Part shown: one piece after another, positions 12,301 through 26,100 of the stretch
Layout: each line of letters begins with the position of its first letter
Position numbering within the stretch: position 1 is the stretch's first letter
Source of the DNA: Pithys albifrons albifrons
Lineage: Eukaryota > Chordata > Aves > Passeriformes > Thamnophilidae
Length of the DNA stretch: 64,000 nucleotides
Assembly: GCF_047495875.1 (NCBI RefSeq)
Contig: NC_092458.1
Coordinates: 3,989,939 to 4,053,938 of the forward strand
Direction: 5' to 3'
The notes under the pieces: model-generated
What the model was told of the DNA's origin: nothing
Seen by the model: the letters and a program-made list of their open reading frames with translations, nothing else
Database searches by the model: none
Program-made: the position numbers and the translations under genes

Positions 12301-15300
12301 GAAGGCTGCCACATGCTGCGTGTCAGAAAACTTGTATATAATAAGTACAATATTTTAAGTGACAAATCAGAATGAGATACCACCAAACAGCTGCAAATTA
12401 GCATCTGGATTTTAAGAGAGGTGCGTGGGAGAGCTACTGCATGCAACAGTAGCAAGACCTATTCTGGCATAATGTGGAGGCTTCTGGACAGTATTCTCCA
12501 ATAGAACTTAGATCACAAGTGCAAAGACAGCTGCTAGAACACATAAGAGGAATAGGAATATAACTAGAATAGAAGTTATGACTGCTTTCTGTGTACCATC
12601 AGGGAACAGACATGAGTCAGAAGAAAAGCCATGTCAAATAAAGGGCATTGAATCGAAGCTGTCCAGCAATTATTTTGGCCTTGAAAGCAGAAAGCAGAGT
12701 AGAAGGACAAACATAAAAGAAAACTGTTTTAAGAGGAAGTAGGGACTGCATAACAATAAGGCTCTGTCCTCTATTCCTAAGAATGGGTCCATATATTCAA
12801 AACTGGAGTATATCCTGAGTATCAGGGGTAAAGTTTACAAAGGAGTTAATTAGAATTTATGAATCATTGTAAAATAAAACTTAAAAAATAAATACAAAGA
12901 TAAATCTGTTTCAGGAATCACTCATCTGCTCAGTAAATTTAGTGTATGCATGTGGTGGTTAGTGTTATGCTCCAACAGTGTCCTGTCTTACATGGAAATA
13001 ACTAGACAGAAATAAAGAAGTTAAATATATCTGTCGATTATGTTAATTCATGCTAGAAATAGAAAAGTTTATTATTTTAAGAAAGATCTAACAAAAAAAA
13101 ATTAAAGGGGCTTTGAATAGCTGCCTCCTTACTCAGCTTTACAGTGTAAACACCCATCATTCACAAGACATTGTTCTAAAAATTCCTTTTAGAAACTCCT
13201 GTCTAGTCTGCATGACTACTAGAGGGCAGTTTATAGGTCAATGTATTTTTCAGAAGCAGACATTATGATCTATGAGCAATACTCTCCAATTAATTATTTT
13301 TGACTGATAAAGGCAATATTAATATACTCAATTTAGACTGTCATAAGGTGTTTCATTTGGCATCATATAACCTTCTGATTATTATGGAAGTAAAATGACA
13401 CAAAGTCTGCATTAAAAATTCAAAATTCTTCAACTTCAAATAGATTAAACCTTGCTTATAAATGTAAGGTCAAAAGTCCAAATTCAAACCAAGAGCACAA
13501 ATATTCTATTTAAAAAACATTAATACTGTGTAATACTAAATTATGTTTGCTTCCTCCTTAGTGATAGTTTAATTTTCTATTTTCTAAACTTAAAACACTG
13601 GGATATCAGTGATGGGGGGGAAAGATTTATTATACAGATTTCTGAAAGGCTCATGGAAATTTCTGCAGAAATTTCTTCTTCCACACCTAAAATCACCTTA
13701 CAGAATCACCACAATTTCAAGGAAGTTAATTGTTTTGATAGTTCAATGAAAAGTGAGCTGTTCTTTTCTGAAGTGACATCTGCAGGTGGCCTGGCATTGT
13801 AGAGGCTTTGTGCTCTTCCTACAGACAGACAATTTGTGAGAATTGGCTGCTATGAAATTAAGCCTGAGGTAGCTTTTTATAGCCTTCTCAATCATTCAAG
13901 CAGACTACAAAAGATGAAGAACTCCATTCTCTCTTCCTTCAAATCCCTTCTTCATTGTGATGCCTATGAAAAATTGAGAAGGAAGCAGTAGCTGATGGCA
14001 ACTGCCAACAGTGTTTCCAATATGGTTTGGTTATTATCGTGTGCTCCTCAGATGCTCCTATCCAATTTCCCTCTCTTGTAAGCTGTATGGAGCTGGTTCT
14101 GAGCATGCACAACACAGAGGGAAATGGAAACTGGGCAATTATGGGCAGTCTTGTAATAGAAAGAAATATCAATAATTCCCCAACCAATATTAAAATCTCT
14201 CTTCCCATCCAAACCCTAAACATAATGTCTGCTTCCTCTCAGAGCATACGCTATTGCCAATTCAGATGAGGTAAGGCAGAAGAATTTCTTATACAACTTG
14301 ATCATAAAAGCTTTCTAAGGGTATAGGCAGATGCACATTTTGTCTGTACATGGACATTTTATGGAGCTATGTAAGGAGAGGAAATTTAAAATAATATGCT
14401 TTGGAAGAAGTCCAGCTTGGCCTTTAAAAGCACTAACACCTTTAATTGAAATCTGCTGAACAAACATGATCTGCTGGAGTACTCAACTCAGTGCAGTTCT
14501 CCTACAAGTGGGAAAGATGGCTGTGTCAAATGGAATTATTTCACCAAACCTTTGTTTCACTGGGCCTTTTTTGCCAGGACAACTTGTGGAAAAGAGTGTA
14601 CAAAACCAAGATGATTTGTAGCTTACTTCTGAAGAGCACCTCTGTTACAGGGTGATGTCCCAAATAGGACCTGCACTGGATATCCATTTGCCTTCACAGT
14701 CCTGATTCCAAGAACATCAGGCATACACCTGCCCAGCCTGATGGGGAAAACCAGGCAGAGGGAATGGTACAGAGCTCCACATGGACCTGTCTGAACAGCA
14801 TGTTGGTGATGGCAGTCACGTTTCTGAGGGTTTTCAAAGGGCAATAAATAAAAGGCATCTTACAAACTCAGATACAGCCAGACTCAGTTCCAATGCCTAA
14901 GGCTAAGAGTGAGCTAATTTATCTCAGGAATAAAAAATCTGCTTATAAAAATGCTTTTTATATTCAGTTAGATTACCCCTCTCCAGTTCACTCTTCCCCT
15001 TCATGTGTGCATGCATCTTACAATGCAATAATCAGAAAGTATCATCTGCATAACAAAATCCCCAGAAACAACTGCAGAGCCTGTGACTACTTGCTCACAT
15101 TTCAGAGGAAGAACACAGCACATATTAATGCGTTACTGAAGGAAACTCATCCATCTTCTCAGACAGGAGTCTGTCTTTTGCACTCTCATCACACCGCAAA
15201 ACACCCTATCTTACCATATCTTAACATCTCACAGTCTCTAATGTGTCTGTTCCCTTAGTGTGCCAGTGAGGTGAGAAGAGCTATCACCCCATTCTGCTTG

Positions 15301-18300
15301 TGGGAATTGAAGTCAGGCAATACGTCTGCACTGCCAAGTAATGCAGTCCTTGAGTAAACTCCTCACAGGAATGATCTACACTGCACGATGTGAGTTTACT
15401 GCTGGTTTCTGTTTGGAGTCAACATGTGAGGAAAGACAGTTCACTCCAAGGACTGCTGCTAATACCAAGGGGACAAGGCTTGATTTGGTATTATTCAATC
15501 CCTAAGTTTATCCTGCATGTAGCCTAGGACACACAACATCTACTACCACTTATGCTTGAAAAACTATCCTGCAGGAGAGGCTGCACTTCACACAACTGAA
15601 AATAACCCCAAATAAGCCTACAGAAAAAAACCCCAACAGTAATAGCAATAACCAAGAGCAAGAGTCCACCGCAGGTGGCTGAGAAGGAACCCAAGGCCAA
15701 ATGACACATACTGAAGTCCCAGCCAAATTGTTTGACAGGGCAGTGTGGATAGGAACTGCTCTCCATCACCTGGAGAAAATTAACTCTGTTGCAGCAAAAA
15801 CCAGCACAAGCTTGCCATCCCACTTCTTGCTACGTAGCCAGCTGGCCCCAGAGAGCTAAGGTGGAGGGACAGCCTCCCAGCCAAGTCCTCTTCTTCACTT
15901 GGGACCTGACATTAAGCCAAGGCTTGACATTGGAGGCAGGATATTCTGCTTCAGGATGATGTATGCAACAGAAAGGATTACATGATGGCCAACACCAAGT
16001 ATTTCTCAATTTCTTAATTATTAATAGCCTTTAATATCCATCTTAGAGCAGCCTTCCCCATGCATGTGAGCTGTTAGAGAGCACACACAGTAACTACAGG
16101 GCTGCATAAGACAGAAATGCAGTGCTCTGCTGCCCACTGGTCGGGGCTCTCCAAGCACCCTCCCACACTGCCTACACACCCTGTGCCGACCCATCTGGGG
16201 CACTCGACACACTCCCCTCCATCCAAGCACTGCTTATGTTATACGAAAATTCTGCATTGGCTGTAGTACATTGTTCCTGAGATTTCATACCCCAGGTGGA
16301 CAATTAGCTGTATACCTGCCATTTAAAATAATGAGGCTCTGCAATTCAATTGCAGAAGGGAGTCACAATTACTTTCTGTGACTGGTGACAGCTAGAATGT
16401 CTCAACTGAACGAGCTAAATAAATTCCGCATTGCTGAAAGTAATTCTTTTATCATGTCATGTATTTCTGTACCACAGCACATAAAATACAGGACCATTTA
16501 AGGGTATTTTCTCCCCTATGGATTTGTTTTCAAGTAAAACTAAGTGTTCATTAAAAAGAGGTGTGTACAGCTGGACAAAGCGAAGTCTGCATTTGCTCAT
16601 GGAAACTGATAAAATAATTCTTGTTTCATGCATATAATCACCACAAAAGCTATGCACAATATACATAATGTAAGAGTGGACTAGAATTCTTGACATGGAC
16701 AAAACATAATCTTCTGCTGAAATCAGTCATTCTATATGTAAAACCCGAACAACTTTGTTATAAAACTTTTGAGTTCCCTAACCAAATTTTATGGAATCCC
16801 CTAGAAGTATTTGCTATTTTGATAGTGTGATGGTGCTCTCTGCTGTATTTTAACTATTTCTGACCATCTAAGGCAAAGTGAGTGTTGCTGAACAGTGTAT
16901 TTTGTTTAATTTTATTCTTTGATAAAGACTGAGCAAAAATTGGGCCCTTTCATACAAAAGTTACTTTAAAAATAAGCTTTAAATAGTAAACATTCCTACA
17001 CATCTCAACCCTTTAAATAGGAAGATGGACTGTCTGCCCTGTAAGGTAAGCAGAAAGAGAATTTGAACTTTAAAACAAGTTCTGGACTTAGAGAAATGTA
17101 TATCTAAATTTAATTACAAAAACTGGTCTTTTTCTCTGGTGTTCCCCTTTCCATTTTGTGTTTGTTTATTTTTTTCTTTTTTCTTAAAGTGTTAATAGAT
17201 CAACCTCAAAACAAAATCAAAAGTTTTTGGCATTATTTGAACATAGTCTTACTGTACTATTTTCCTCTATCCTGCAATAACCTTATATTATAAATTTCCA
17301 GTTTAAAAAAAAAAAAAGGAAAAAGAAAAAAACTTTTTAAGCTAAGAATACTGTACCAATTTTGATAGGAAAAATACAAGATAAAATTACAGCACCAAAA
17401 ACAATAAAAGTGAGGATTGTAGAACCATAGTTCCTGACAAATAAACAATAAATTCACTTATTTCTGTATTGAAGGTGGCACTGATACAGACTTATGCCAT
17501 TTGCACTGCATTATATTTGCACTTTTGCAATTAGGTTTCTTTATTAGATAAACCACAGTCTGTCTAAATATATTGTTTTCAAGCAATGCTTTTCATCGTC
17601 TGTGTCAGTGTGGGATTAAACATACTAAAATATTGACTCTTGTAGTAATCTAAAGCCATCTACATGGCTTTTACACAGCAAGCAGCTCCTGCCAATCTAC
17701 GAGATGCACTACTCATAGCTTGCCCTATTATGAAACATAGACTCCACCTCAGTTACGAATTCAGGACTAACACAGAGACAATTGTCTCTCTTGCACATGT
17801 CAGATACTGTCCTTCAGTTGACTAGTGGCTTCTTGATTCCTTGACTTCCAAAAACTTTGAACCAGCTCATGTGGTGATGCATGAAGGAGTTCAGATGAAA
17901 AAAAACATGTGTAGGTCTAAGCCAGACATGCAGAAGACATTTTGGGCAATGGGTGTTGGTGGAGTAGGCAAATGTCCAATATGGTGCTCTTGAATTCCGT
18001 AAGAACAAATTAAAGGAGCATTTTTTGTCTAACAGTGAGTTGGACCAGGTAGCAAAGGACAAGAAGAGTGAAACTCTGGTGGTTTAAACAGCCCTTAACT
18101 GCACAAATAAAATTGCAAAAATAATGGAAAAAGTAACATCTGAAAATTGACATAATGGCTGTATTTTCAATATGATTTTATAACAAAAATTATGTATATA
18201 CATGTATCCCTCTGCTTATATTTATATATATTTTTATATATATATACATCAGCATTATTAAAAACCTATTAAAATAAACACTACTTAAAAATAAAAGATT

Positions 18301-21300
18301 CATTTTTATATGAGGCATTTGAGATGGCTGGCAAGCTTTATTTACACATTTACTGCATTTTTATACATTTAAAGAAACACCAAATGTTTTTAACAAGAAA
18401 ATTATATTCTCATAGCCATAAAGTATACTGCTGTGATTGCATTAGAGCAGCTGCACAACATAACTTCTTTGCCTGCTGACAATGGGTTTTGCTATGTTAA
18501 TTAAATAAGTAATACATCTGTGATCTTTATTCATTAGAATTAATGCAATAATATCTATGTTGAAGGTTCATATTGGACTCAGTCTGGCAAGTCAAATGAA
18601 ACAGATTCACTGGAGTTACTCTAAGATCATTCTCGATGAAACACTGAGCTCTGACAGCAGAGTCTGTGTGAAATAGGTTTACCCTTGCTTCACTTAGTAT
18701 TATTCCAAATCAGCAAACACAAGTACCTTCTGAGCAGACAAAAATGTCTTGTATTAAGCAAAGCTATGGAAACCACAAGTCTCCAGGCGACAGGTTGTGC
18801 CGGGCACAGAGCCCACTGGCTGGGGCATTCCTGCGGCCGACTGTGATGGGGAAATGCCGCTGGCATCACCGCAGAGCTCTGCGGTCCAGCCATGGTCGAA
18901 AGCCGTCAGCTGGAATTAGCCCAGGGGATGGCACTGAGTACGGCTTGTCAATTCCAGTAACAAGACCTGAGACAAACTGCAGAGGTTTCATATACAAAAC
19001 CCAAGAATCTCTCATCTCTGGGATTATCTCCCAGAGAAATAGGAGCTGCCCTACTTCATCTTTCCCTTTGGGAAAGCTGCTCTTCCTAAAGGCAGTCAGC
19101 ACCTGTGAGCGTGCAGCAGGTGATGGCTCTGCACCGACAGGCAATGCACCATATGAAATAAGAGAACCCCACTGCTAAGACTTTAAGATTCCCAAATCTA
19201 ATTCACTACACACTGAGACCACCAGCAGCTTTTTCCACAACTCCGTGGGCACTGGATTAAGATTTGATGAATAAGAACAAACACGGAGTCAAAGTTCAGC
19301 ATCAAAACCAGAAAGACCTATTACTATTAACACTTTTGTTCTGTTAACTGCATGGGTTACACCTGAACCCTGGCAAAAAGGAAAAACACAAGCTACCTTT
19401 GATTCGTGCCCATCCATATTTTATATGCAATTAATTCTGGCAACATAGAAAAAGAAGATGAATAGTGAGGTAATCTTAAATTAAAAAGACTGATTAGTAT
19501 TTAGGAAACAGGCAGCTGACCCAGCCACCCCCAGCAATATGACTCACAGTACTATTTTCATATTTGTATTATTTAGCATCTAAAGACCTTAGCTGAGAGT
19601 CCTGTTCTGCTAAGAACTTGCATTAAGTACTCTGAAATTATCTTCCCTGATTAATTTTCTACTGAGAAGAAAATGTTTTCATTAAAATTTTATGTCTAAA
19701 ATGGCATCTTTTGATTCCAAAATCTAAGTACTAAATAAATAAAAAAATATTAAAAAATCTCCCCTCCAACCAACATGGAAATTATTTCTTTTCTGGAGGC
19801 TTCAAGAAAGCAAATACTTTCTATGATTTTCATGGGCTGGCAAAAAATTGAATTTCCACTGAGGTAGGGAGAAATATTGACATTAACTTTTTCTCTAACC
19901 CTGCTTCTTATATAATAAAATAGAAATATTAAACAAAAAGTTTATATTATAAATAGATGAAACACTTTAAAAGACAAGAAGGCAGAAAGTGCTTCTGTCT
20001 TGCTAAGTTTAGAGACAGAAAACTGAAGCACTGACAAATTTAGTAAAGTTTTACACAGAAACAATATTTGGAACTAGCAAGAGGGACTGATTTCAGACAC
20101 CAAATAAATGACATACATTGCATTAGATAATCTGGAACTCTTAAGTGACACTACCAATGGACACAATCAAGAGAAAACACTAATTAAGGAAGGTCCCTTG
20201 TAAGTTAACAGCCATTAACATCAGCCATGTGATTGTCCTTTGACAAAATATAAATTATTACACACAATCTATATTATACATTATTATATAAATAAAGCAC
20301 TGAAGAAGAAATAAGAGGAAGGGTAAATTAAACTGAAGATTGAAATGTATCAGTAATTTTATTAACTTGCAAACTGTTAGCAAGAACTAGCTCAGAATGT
20401 ACCCTACTACTGCATATATTTTTAGTGATTAATTTTGAAGAGCTTTACAAGTTTTCCATCACAGCAACTGAAAGCACCAGAGATCAAGGATGGCATGGCA
20501 ACTTTTAAGAATCTGGACATTCTTTTCTATGAAGAAACAAAATATGAGGGTTGCATATCTTTAAATCATGGAAATTAATGAGACTATTTATGCTGTCAAT
20601 AATAGTAGAGCTTTATTGAATTCTGTTAAAGTTTACAAGATATTTTTCTAATCAGTGTTAACCTATAAAACATAAGAAGCAGCACGAGGGTTTTTTTTAT
20701 AGAAATTAACAAAAATTAGGAAATTAAATGACAAAGCTGAAGATTGATCAAACACCTCCTGAGTGCAGTGGGCTTCTTTCCATTTCCTTCAGTGGGTTTT
20801 GTATCAGGACTTTAGTAATGAGGACTTAAACAGCAAAATTAGGCTGCCCAGTCAGCATTAATAAAATCTTTATTAAGCAGTACCATAATTGCTGGGTTTG
20901 TAAAATGAACAGGTACTGAACAACTATGGTCACAAGAACACACAGTACATCTAGTCAGACAGCTGACCTCCAATGGAAGCCAGTAACAAATGCTTTGGAA
21001 GAAGCATCCTTTAATACTTCAGAAATCACAGGCACATACATCCATTGATTACACTACAGATGGGGTACACAGTTTGATAACCTTCTAACTATCTGTTACA
21101 CAGGCTAGTAGTCTTCTTACCAAGATATCCATTACAATACAACATTTTAAAATTTTGTTTTTATCAAGCTATTTTACTAGAGCTTTTTCTTTGCTTTATC
21201 ATTGCCAGTAAGAGACAAATTATTTAAATGAACTATGTAAAGGAGTGCTTTTCTCTGCTCAATTTAGATTTTTCACTATTAAATTTTATTGGTCATCAGG

Positions 21301-22165
21301 AAAACATTATTTAAGATAAACCAGAAGTATCTTTCAACAGCCTTCCGTATTCCCTATTGCATCACCTGTTCTCCAATATTGTATCTTCCTCTTTTTTCTG
21401 AATAAAACAAAACCATCATCTCTTTCTTCAGATGAAAATCTTTTCACGTGGAAGACTTTTCTTTTTGCTGTCATTCTCTGGTCCTTCCTTCCTTCCTTAA
21501 TAGCTCTCTGGATAAGAAGTGACCAAAGGCAGACACATTATTCATACTGAATACGAGAATCAACAATTTCTAGGTGTTATACAAGAAATACTAAACAAAG
21601 TTTCACATTTATTTTATACTTTATATAGATTTCTTCTGCTATGAACTGAGCAAATACTCTGATTGAGCTTGTCCATGACAATGGACAAGACATTTTTAAT
21701 AGGTTCTGTTGCAGAGGTATAGAGGAAACATTCAGATTGTGTCTTCTGAAGTCTTATCATGTATATTTCTAAAATTACAGATGATACTGTATAGGCCTAA
21801 GTGGTGATCTTTGATAGTCCTTTCAAAGTATGTTTCTGCTTTGGCATTCCAAAATACATTTGTGTTGTCTTCAAATAATCTGCATTTACAGATAATTAAA
21901 AAATGTATTAATACTAAATCAAGCCCCAAAACCTGATACCATCTCATGGCATGTTTGAATGATGCTTTGTTTCTTACATTTAGTATAAGAAGTAACTGGA
22001 GTACTTTTTCTTGATTATTTGGTCTCAGTCTTTCTCTGTGTATGCATGTGAGTAAACACATATGTACACATACACATAAGCAAATATATGTATTTATGCA
22101 TGTGTACATGTACATAACTCTCCTCTGGTAACAAACTACAGTAAGATTCCTAAAAGTACACATTA
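9396..22165. other. Long AT-rich unique stretch, no confirmed gene
   Basis: Almost 13 kb without a recognisable repeat or coding region. Short T/A-rich simple DNA occurs near 17280-17335 and 18205-18247. A GC-richer patch at about 18770-19150 holds an open frame of 144 codons on the plus strand that resembles no family I know. A 28-nt microexon-like signal at 14243-14270 is described as a finding. The stretch could be intron or intergenic DNA. Confidence 0.5.
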
Positions 22166-22171
22166 AGCTCT

Positions 22172-22644
22172 TAGAGAGTGTTCAAAGGAGGGCTGGGAGG
22201 ATGGTACAGGGTTTGGAGGAGAAGTCCTATGAAGAATGCCTGAGGGTAGGTGGTCTGTTCAGCCTGGAGAACAAGAGACTGAGAGGAGACCTCCTTGGAG
22301 TTACAACTTTCTCATGAGGGGAAGCAGAGGGACAGGTACTGATCCCGTTACTCCTGTGACCAGTGACAGAACTTGAGGAAATGGCACAAAGCTGAGTCAG
22401 GGGAGGTTCAGGTTGGATATCAGGAAAAGGTTTTTCACCCAGAGGGTGGTTGAGCCCTGGCACAGGCTCCCCAGGGAAGTGGTCACAGCACCAAGCCTGA
22501 CAGAATTCAAGATGCATTTGTACAATACCCTCAGGCACATGGTGTGATTGTTGGGGCTGTCCTCCTCAGGGCCAGGAGTTGGACTAGATAATCCTGATGA
22601 GTCCCTTCCGACTTACATATTCTACGATTCTGTGATTCTGTGAT
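22172..22644 (+). mobile_element. 5'-truncated CR1 LINE with 3' end
   Basis: This is a plus-sense CR1 3' part. It contains the conserved stretch that ends the RT reading frame and the 3' UTR (GGTTCAGGTTGGATATCAGG, then TTTTTCACCCAGAGGGTGG). It ends in the CR1-type tail TTCTACGATTCTGTGATTCTGTGAT. The frame is broken by stops. Like most CR1 insertions it is heavily 5'-truncated and has no obvious target duplication. The left edge is approximate. Confidence 0.9.
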
Positions 22645-22798
22645 AACTAAATATGTATGTATGTGCAGACAGACAGTGCCAATCAGCAAGCCTGATTTCA
22701 CATTGATTTAAGGACACCACCTTAAGCTAAGAGACCCCTCAAGGTCTGGTCTCTTTTGTAAGAAATGTTAAACAAAATAAACTCTGTGTATACTGAAC

Positions 22799-23101
22799 GT
22801 AGGCAGTTAAATGCCACCCTGACACCCAAACCCATCAGACCTCGGAAGCTAAGCAGGATCAGCCCCAGTTAGTACTTGGATGGGAGACCTCATGGGAATA
22901 CCTCCTAGGTTCTAGTCCTGAGGACTTCACTGTCACCGTCCAAGCTCACTCAGCCGTGGCAGATGAACCTTAGAAGTTAAGGATGGGGCCAGTTTTGCAC
23001 AGCCTGTGCCTCACCTAAAAAATGCACTCTGCAGGCTTGAAGTGTACACCCATGTGGGTCAAGCCCTTCCCAAACCTGCGTTTGGGAAGCCGAGCCATAC
23101 A
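22799..23101 (+). mobile_element. 5S-rRNA-derived SINE, copy 2 (older form)
   Basis: It has the same head and body plan as the copy at 894-1211, but is clearly more diverged. Several positions match 5S rRNA better than the other copies do: CCACCCTGA near the start, GGAAGCTAAGCAGG instead of CTCAGCAGG, and GGGAATACC instead of GGGAAATGCC. About 10 bp around the 3' end of the 5S part (the GGGTGCTG region) are missing. A 9-bp target duplication, ATACTGAAC, lies at 22790-22798 and 23102-23110. The 3' end reads GAAGCCGAGCCATAC. I take it as an older subfamily or an ancestral form. Confidence 0.88.
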
Positions 23102-23110
23102 ATACTGAAC

Positions 23111-26100
23111 ATGCAGATATTAATGACATGAACACACGTATCTCCATCACATGCACAATTTGCTAAAAAGAAAATGCTATGCATTTCCAGTTAGGTTATT
23201 TTAAAATGAACAAAGGTTAAGATTTACTGAAGGGGTGAGGAAAAATTAAAAAAAAAAAAAAAGTTTTAATGTGGGAGGAGACAGCCAAAAAGCGTTAAAG
23301 AAAAGTCGAGGATGCAGAATGCCAAGGTGCTATATGGTAACAGCTGTGCTCTGCTGCCATCCTGAAATTGTGTGCACTGAACAGCAACCTGACAGACACA
23401 GGGCTAAAATTGTTGCCAAGGATCAGTGCCACACAAAAGCATCGTGGCCAAACACATTTTTGTGCAGACATTGTGGCTCCATCCCAAGTTTTCCATCATA
23501 CCAATGGATCTTCTTGGTATAGGAATTATCCTTGAGGCATATGATCTGAGCTCAGAGTCAAATCCAGCAAAGGTGAGCTGTCAAATAGAGGTAGGCAGGG
23601 GCAATGTACATGCAGGTCCCTTAAACCGTTCAGGCACAGCAGTCACCAATCTGAAGCAACTGGTCTGGGAACCCAGACAGGTCACAGCCAGTTAAGGTCA
23701 CTCCTAATCCCACCAGCAGAAGCCTTTCCCTGTACATACTATGAATTCATTTTCCTTGAAACAGTTTAAATTTTGGGTTGAGACTAAGTAGAAACTGCTA
23801 CTGACATTCCAAGAACACACATTCCTAAGAGGAACTTTTTAGAGGAAAATAAGATATTGAGGTTTTTATGTGGCAGTTGCACTAGCTTTGTAAGTGGCAG
23901 TCTTGTAAGAGCATTGTGAGCTTTTAGTTGGAAATTCTAAGGTTTATGCTTTGTCAGAGGAAAATTTATTGGTGTAAATTATCAGTCTTATCTTTTCAGT
24001 CTTTTCACCTAACAGAAAACATTCTTTCTGTCATGTTCCTGCCACTAATTTATTATTTTATGGAGAAACACCTCAATTTACCTCAACCGAGAGATCACAG
24101 TCTCATTGTGTGACTGGAAACAGGCATGAAAACAAAAACGTGATGGCTCTCACACTGAAAGTTTTAAGGATTCTCAAAAAAAAAAAAAAGCAGTGGGAGT
24201 TTGGAACTGCAATAACTCAAAACATCTGAGTGTCACTACTAAAGAACAGACAAAAGGAGTATAGAAATATATTCCATCTCTGAAGAGAGAGGAGGTACTT
24301 CACCATTGTCTGCATATTTTATACATTTTTCTGCCCCCTTTTTTAGCTCATTCTGCTAGTCTCCATCTTCTTCCTGTTTTACAATTCATTGTGGAGAGCT
24401 GAGAAGGACCAGAGAACAGAAAAGTTTCTGATGCCACTTGTCATCCAATTACCAAGTTGCACTACTCGTCGTCTGCCTGCTGATTGCATAGCTTTGTATA
24501 GATTATATCAATGTTCTCAATGCATCAATTAGGTTTCTGATTTCTTTTCAGAAGCTACACTGAGAATTTCCTAAACTATTTCCAAAACTAAAAAATAAAA
24601 TTGAAATAATATCTCCTACATTGGCAAAAATGTAAATATTTTCATTTTCTCCCTTTCTGCTACTTCATTCCCATTTGAAAAAATCTTGGTGAGTAATAGA
24701 TGCAGTTGATGTTATGATCATTGAAGGATTATTGTATGTTTCTGTGCTGTTCTTATAAACATGGAATTTGTAAGAACATGAAGCAGTAAGACTGATGCCC
24801 TTGGTTCGTTTGTTCAGATCTAGTTATTGAGGCTTAATAGTGTGCTGTAAAACACCATCAAATGACCTAGGAGTGCCTATAATACACAGGTACAGTGAGA
24901 CCTAGAAACAGAGTACTCAATGTTAAAAGAGAACCAGCAATACCTGATTTCCTTGCCCTAGTCTTACAGAGCTTTGGCAAATAACATGGGATTTTCCCCT
25001 TCTGCAGGATGGAGTTCCATATGTGACTACCTCAGAGGAATATGAAAAGCTGAAATATTAACATCAAAAACCCACAAGCTTTCATCTTCTTTCTTCCCTC
25101 CTCCCTCCTGCCCCCTAAAAGAGCTTTTGCCTAACTGTGCATTAATTTTAAGCTGTCACAGGTAGAATTCATTGTTGCATTTCTGCAGGATTGTTAAATT
25201 GAGAAAAGCCTACAAGTTGGTACAGGGATGAGAACTCTGGCAGTTTTAATTAGTCCTGTGAGAAAATTTTGCAGGTTTATCAAAACAAAGTGAGATAGAG
25301 AGGCTACTGGGTCAACTTGCCATGAGAAGGAATTTGGGGAGTATAGCTTTTTCAGAGGTGAGAAGAAACATCTGCACAAGAGTAGCATCCAATTAGAAGC
25401 TGTAGTAAGGTATATGGGCACGGCTATTCAACCAATGGGAGGTGACAACAAGTGGGATTTACGATTATATATTAAGTAATTAAAGTTTGATTTGGATCTT
25501 TTTTTTTCTTTTACTTGTTTTTTCCCTCTCTCCATGGAGTTTTTGAATCAACTATCTTTTGTGTGACACCTGTGAGCTGTGCCCTGATTAATCTTCTCTC
25601 GCCGTCAAGATTTTCTGCCGAACTCTCACATTCGTTTTACCACACATTTCATCTGCTTTTGGTTTAGGAGTATGAAAACTATATGAAAGTGCATAAAAAA
25701 TGACAAGTTAAATGATCCCTCCTGAGTCACTCTGGTCCATCACCTCATATTTAATTACATTTTAAAATAAAAGAAGCATACACTTGAACTGATAGAGCAT
25801 AATGGCTGCTTTGGTCCTACTGTAGATATTCATAATAAAGACTTAAAGAAACACATGGATTACTAACCTGACAGGCCATGACCTAAAGCAGCCATTATGG
25901 TCTCTACTGTGGATTCTTCTTACTTCATAGACCCCTGACGCAATGGATGGTAACAAAATAGAGTTTTATAATAGAAATGCTGTCATAGTTTTACCTATAG
26001 CTGTGCAAATGGTGTATCAAGAATTAAACTTTACAACTTAAAAACCACAAGACAAGTTGCTAGCTTTAAATCATATTAATGAGAGCTTGGATGTTTCACT

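Noticed and set aside
14893..15258. 121-codon plus-strand frame
   Set aside because: No domain, no promoter or splice context. Length is within chance for a 64-kb window.
18744..19178. 144-codon plus-strand frame in a GC-richer patch
   Set aside because: No recognisable domain or splice sites, and an overlapping antisense frame is equally open. Possibly a conserved non-coding element, but not supportable.
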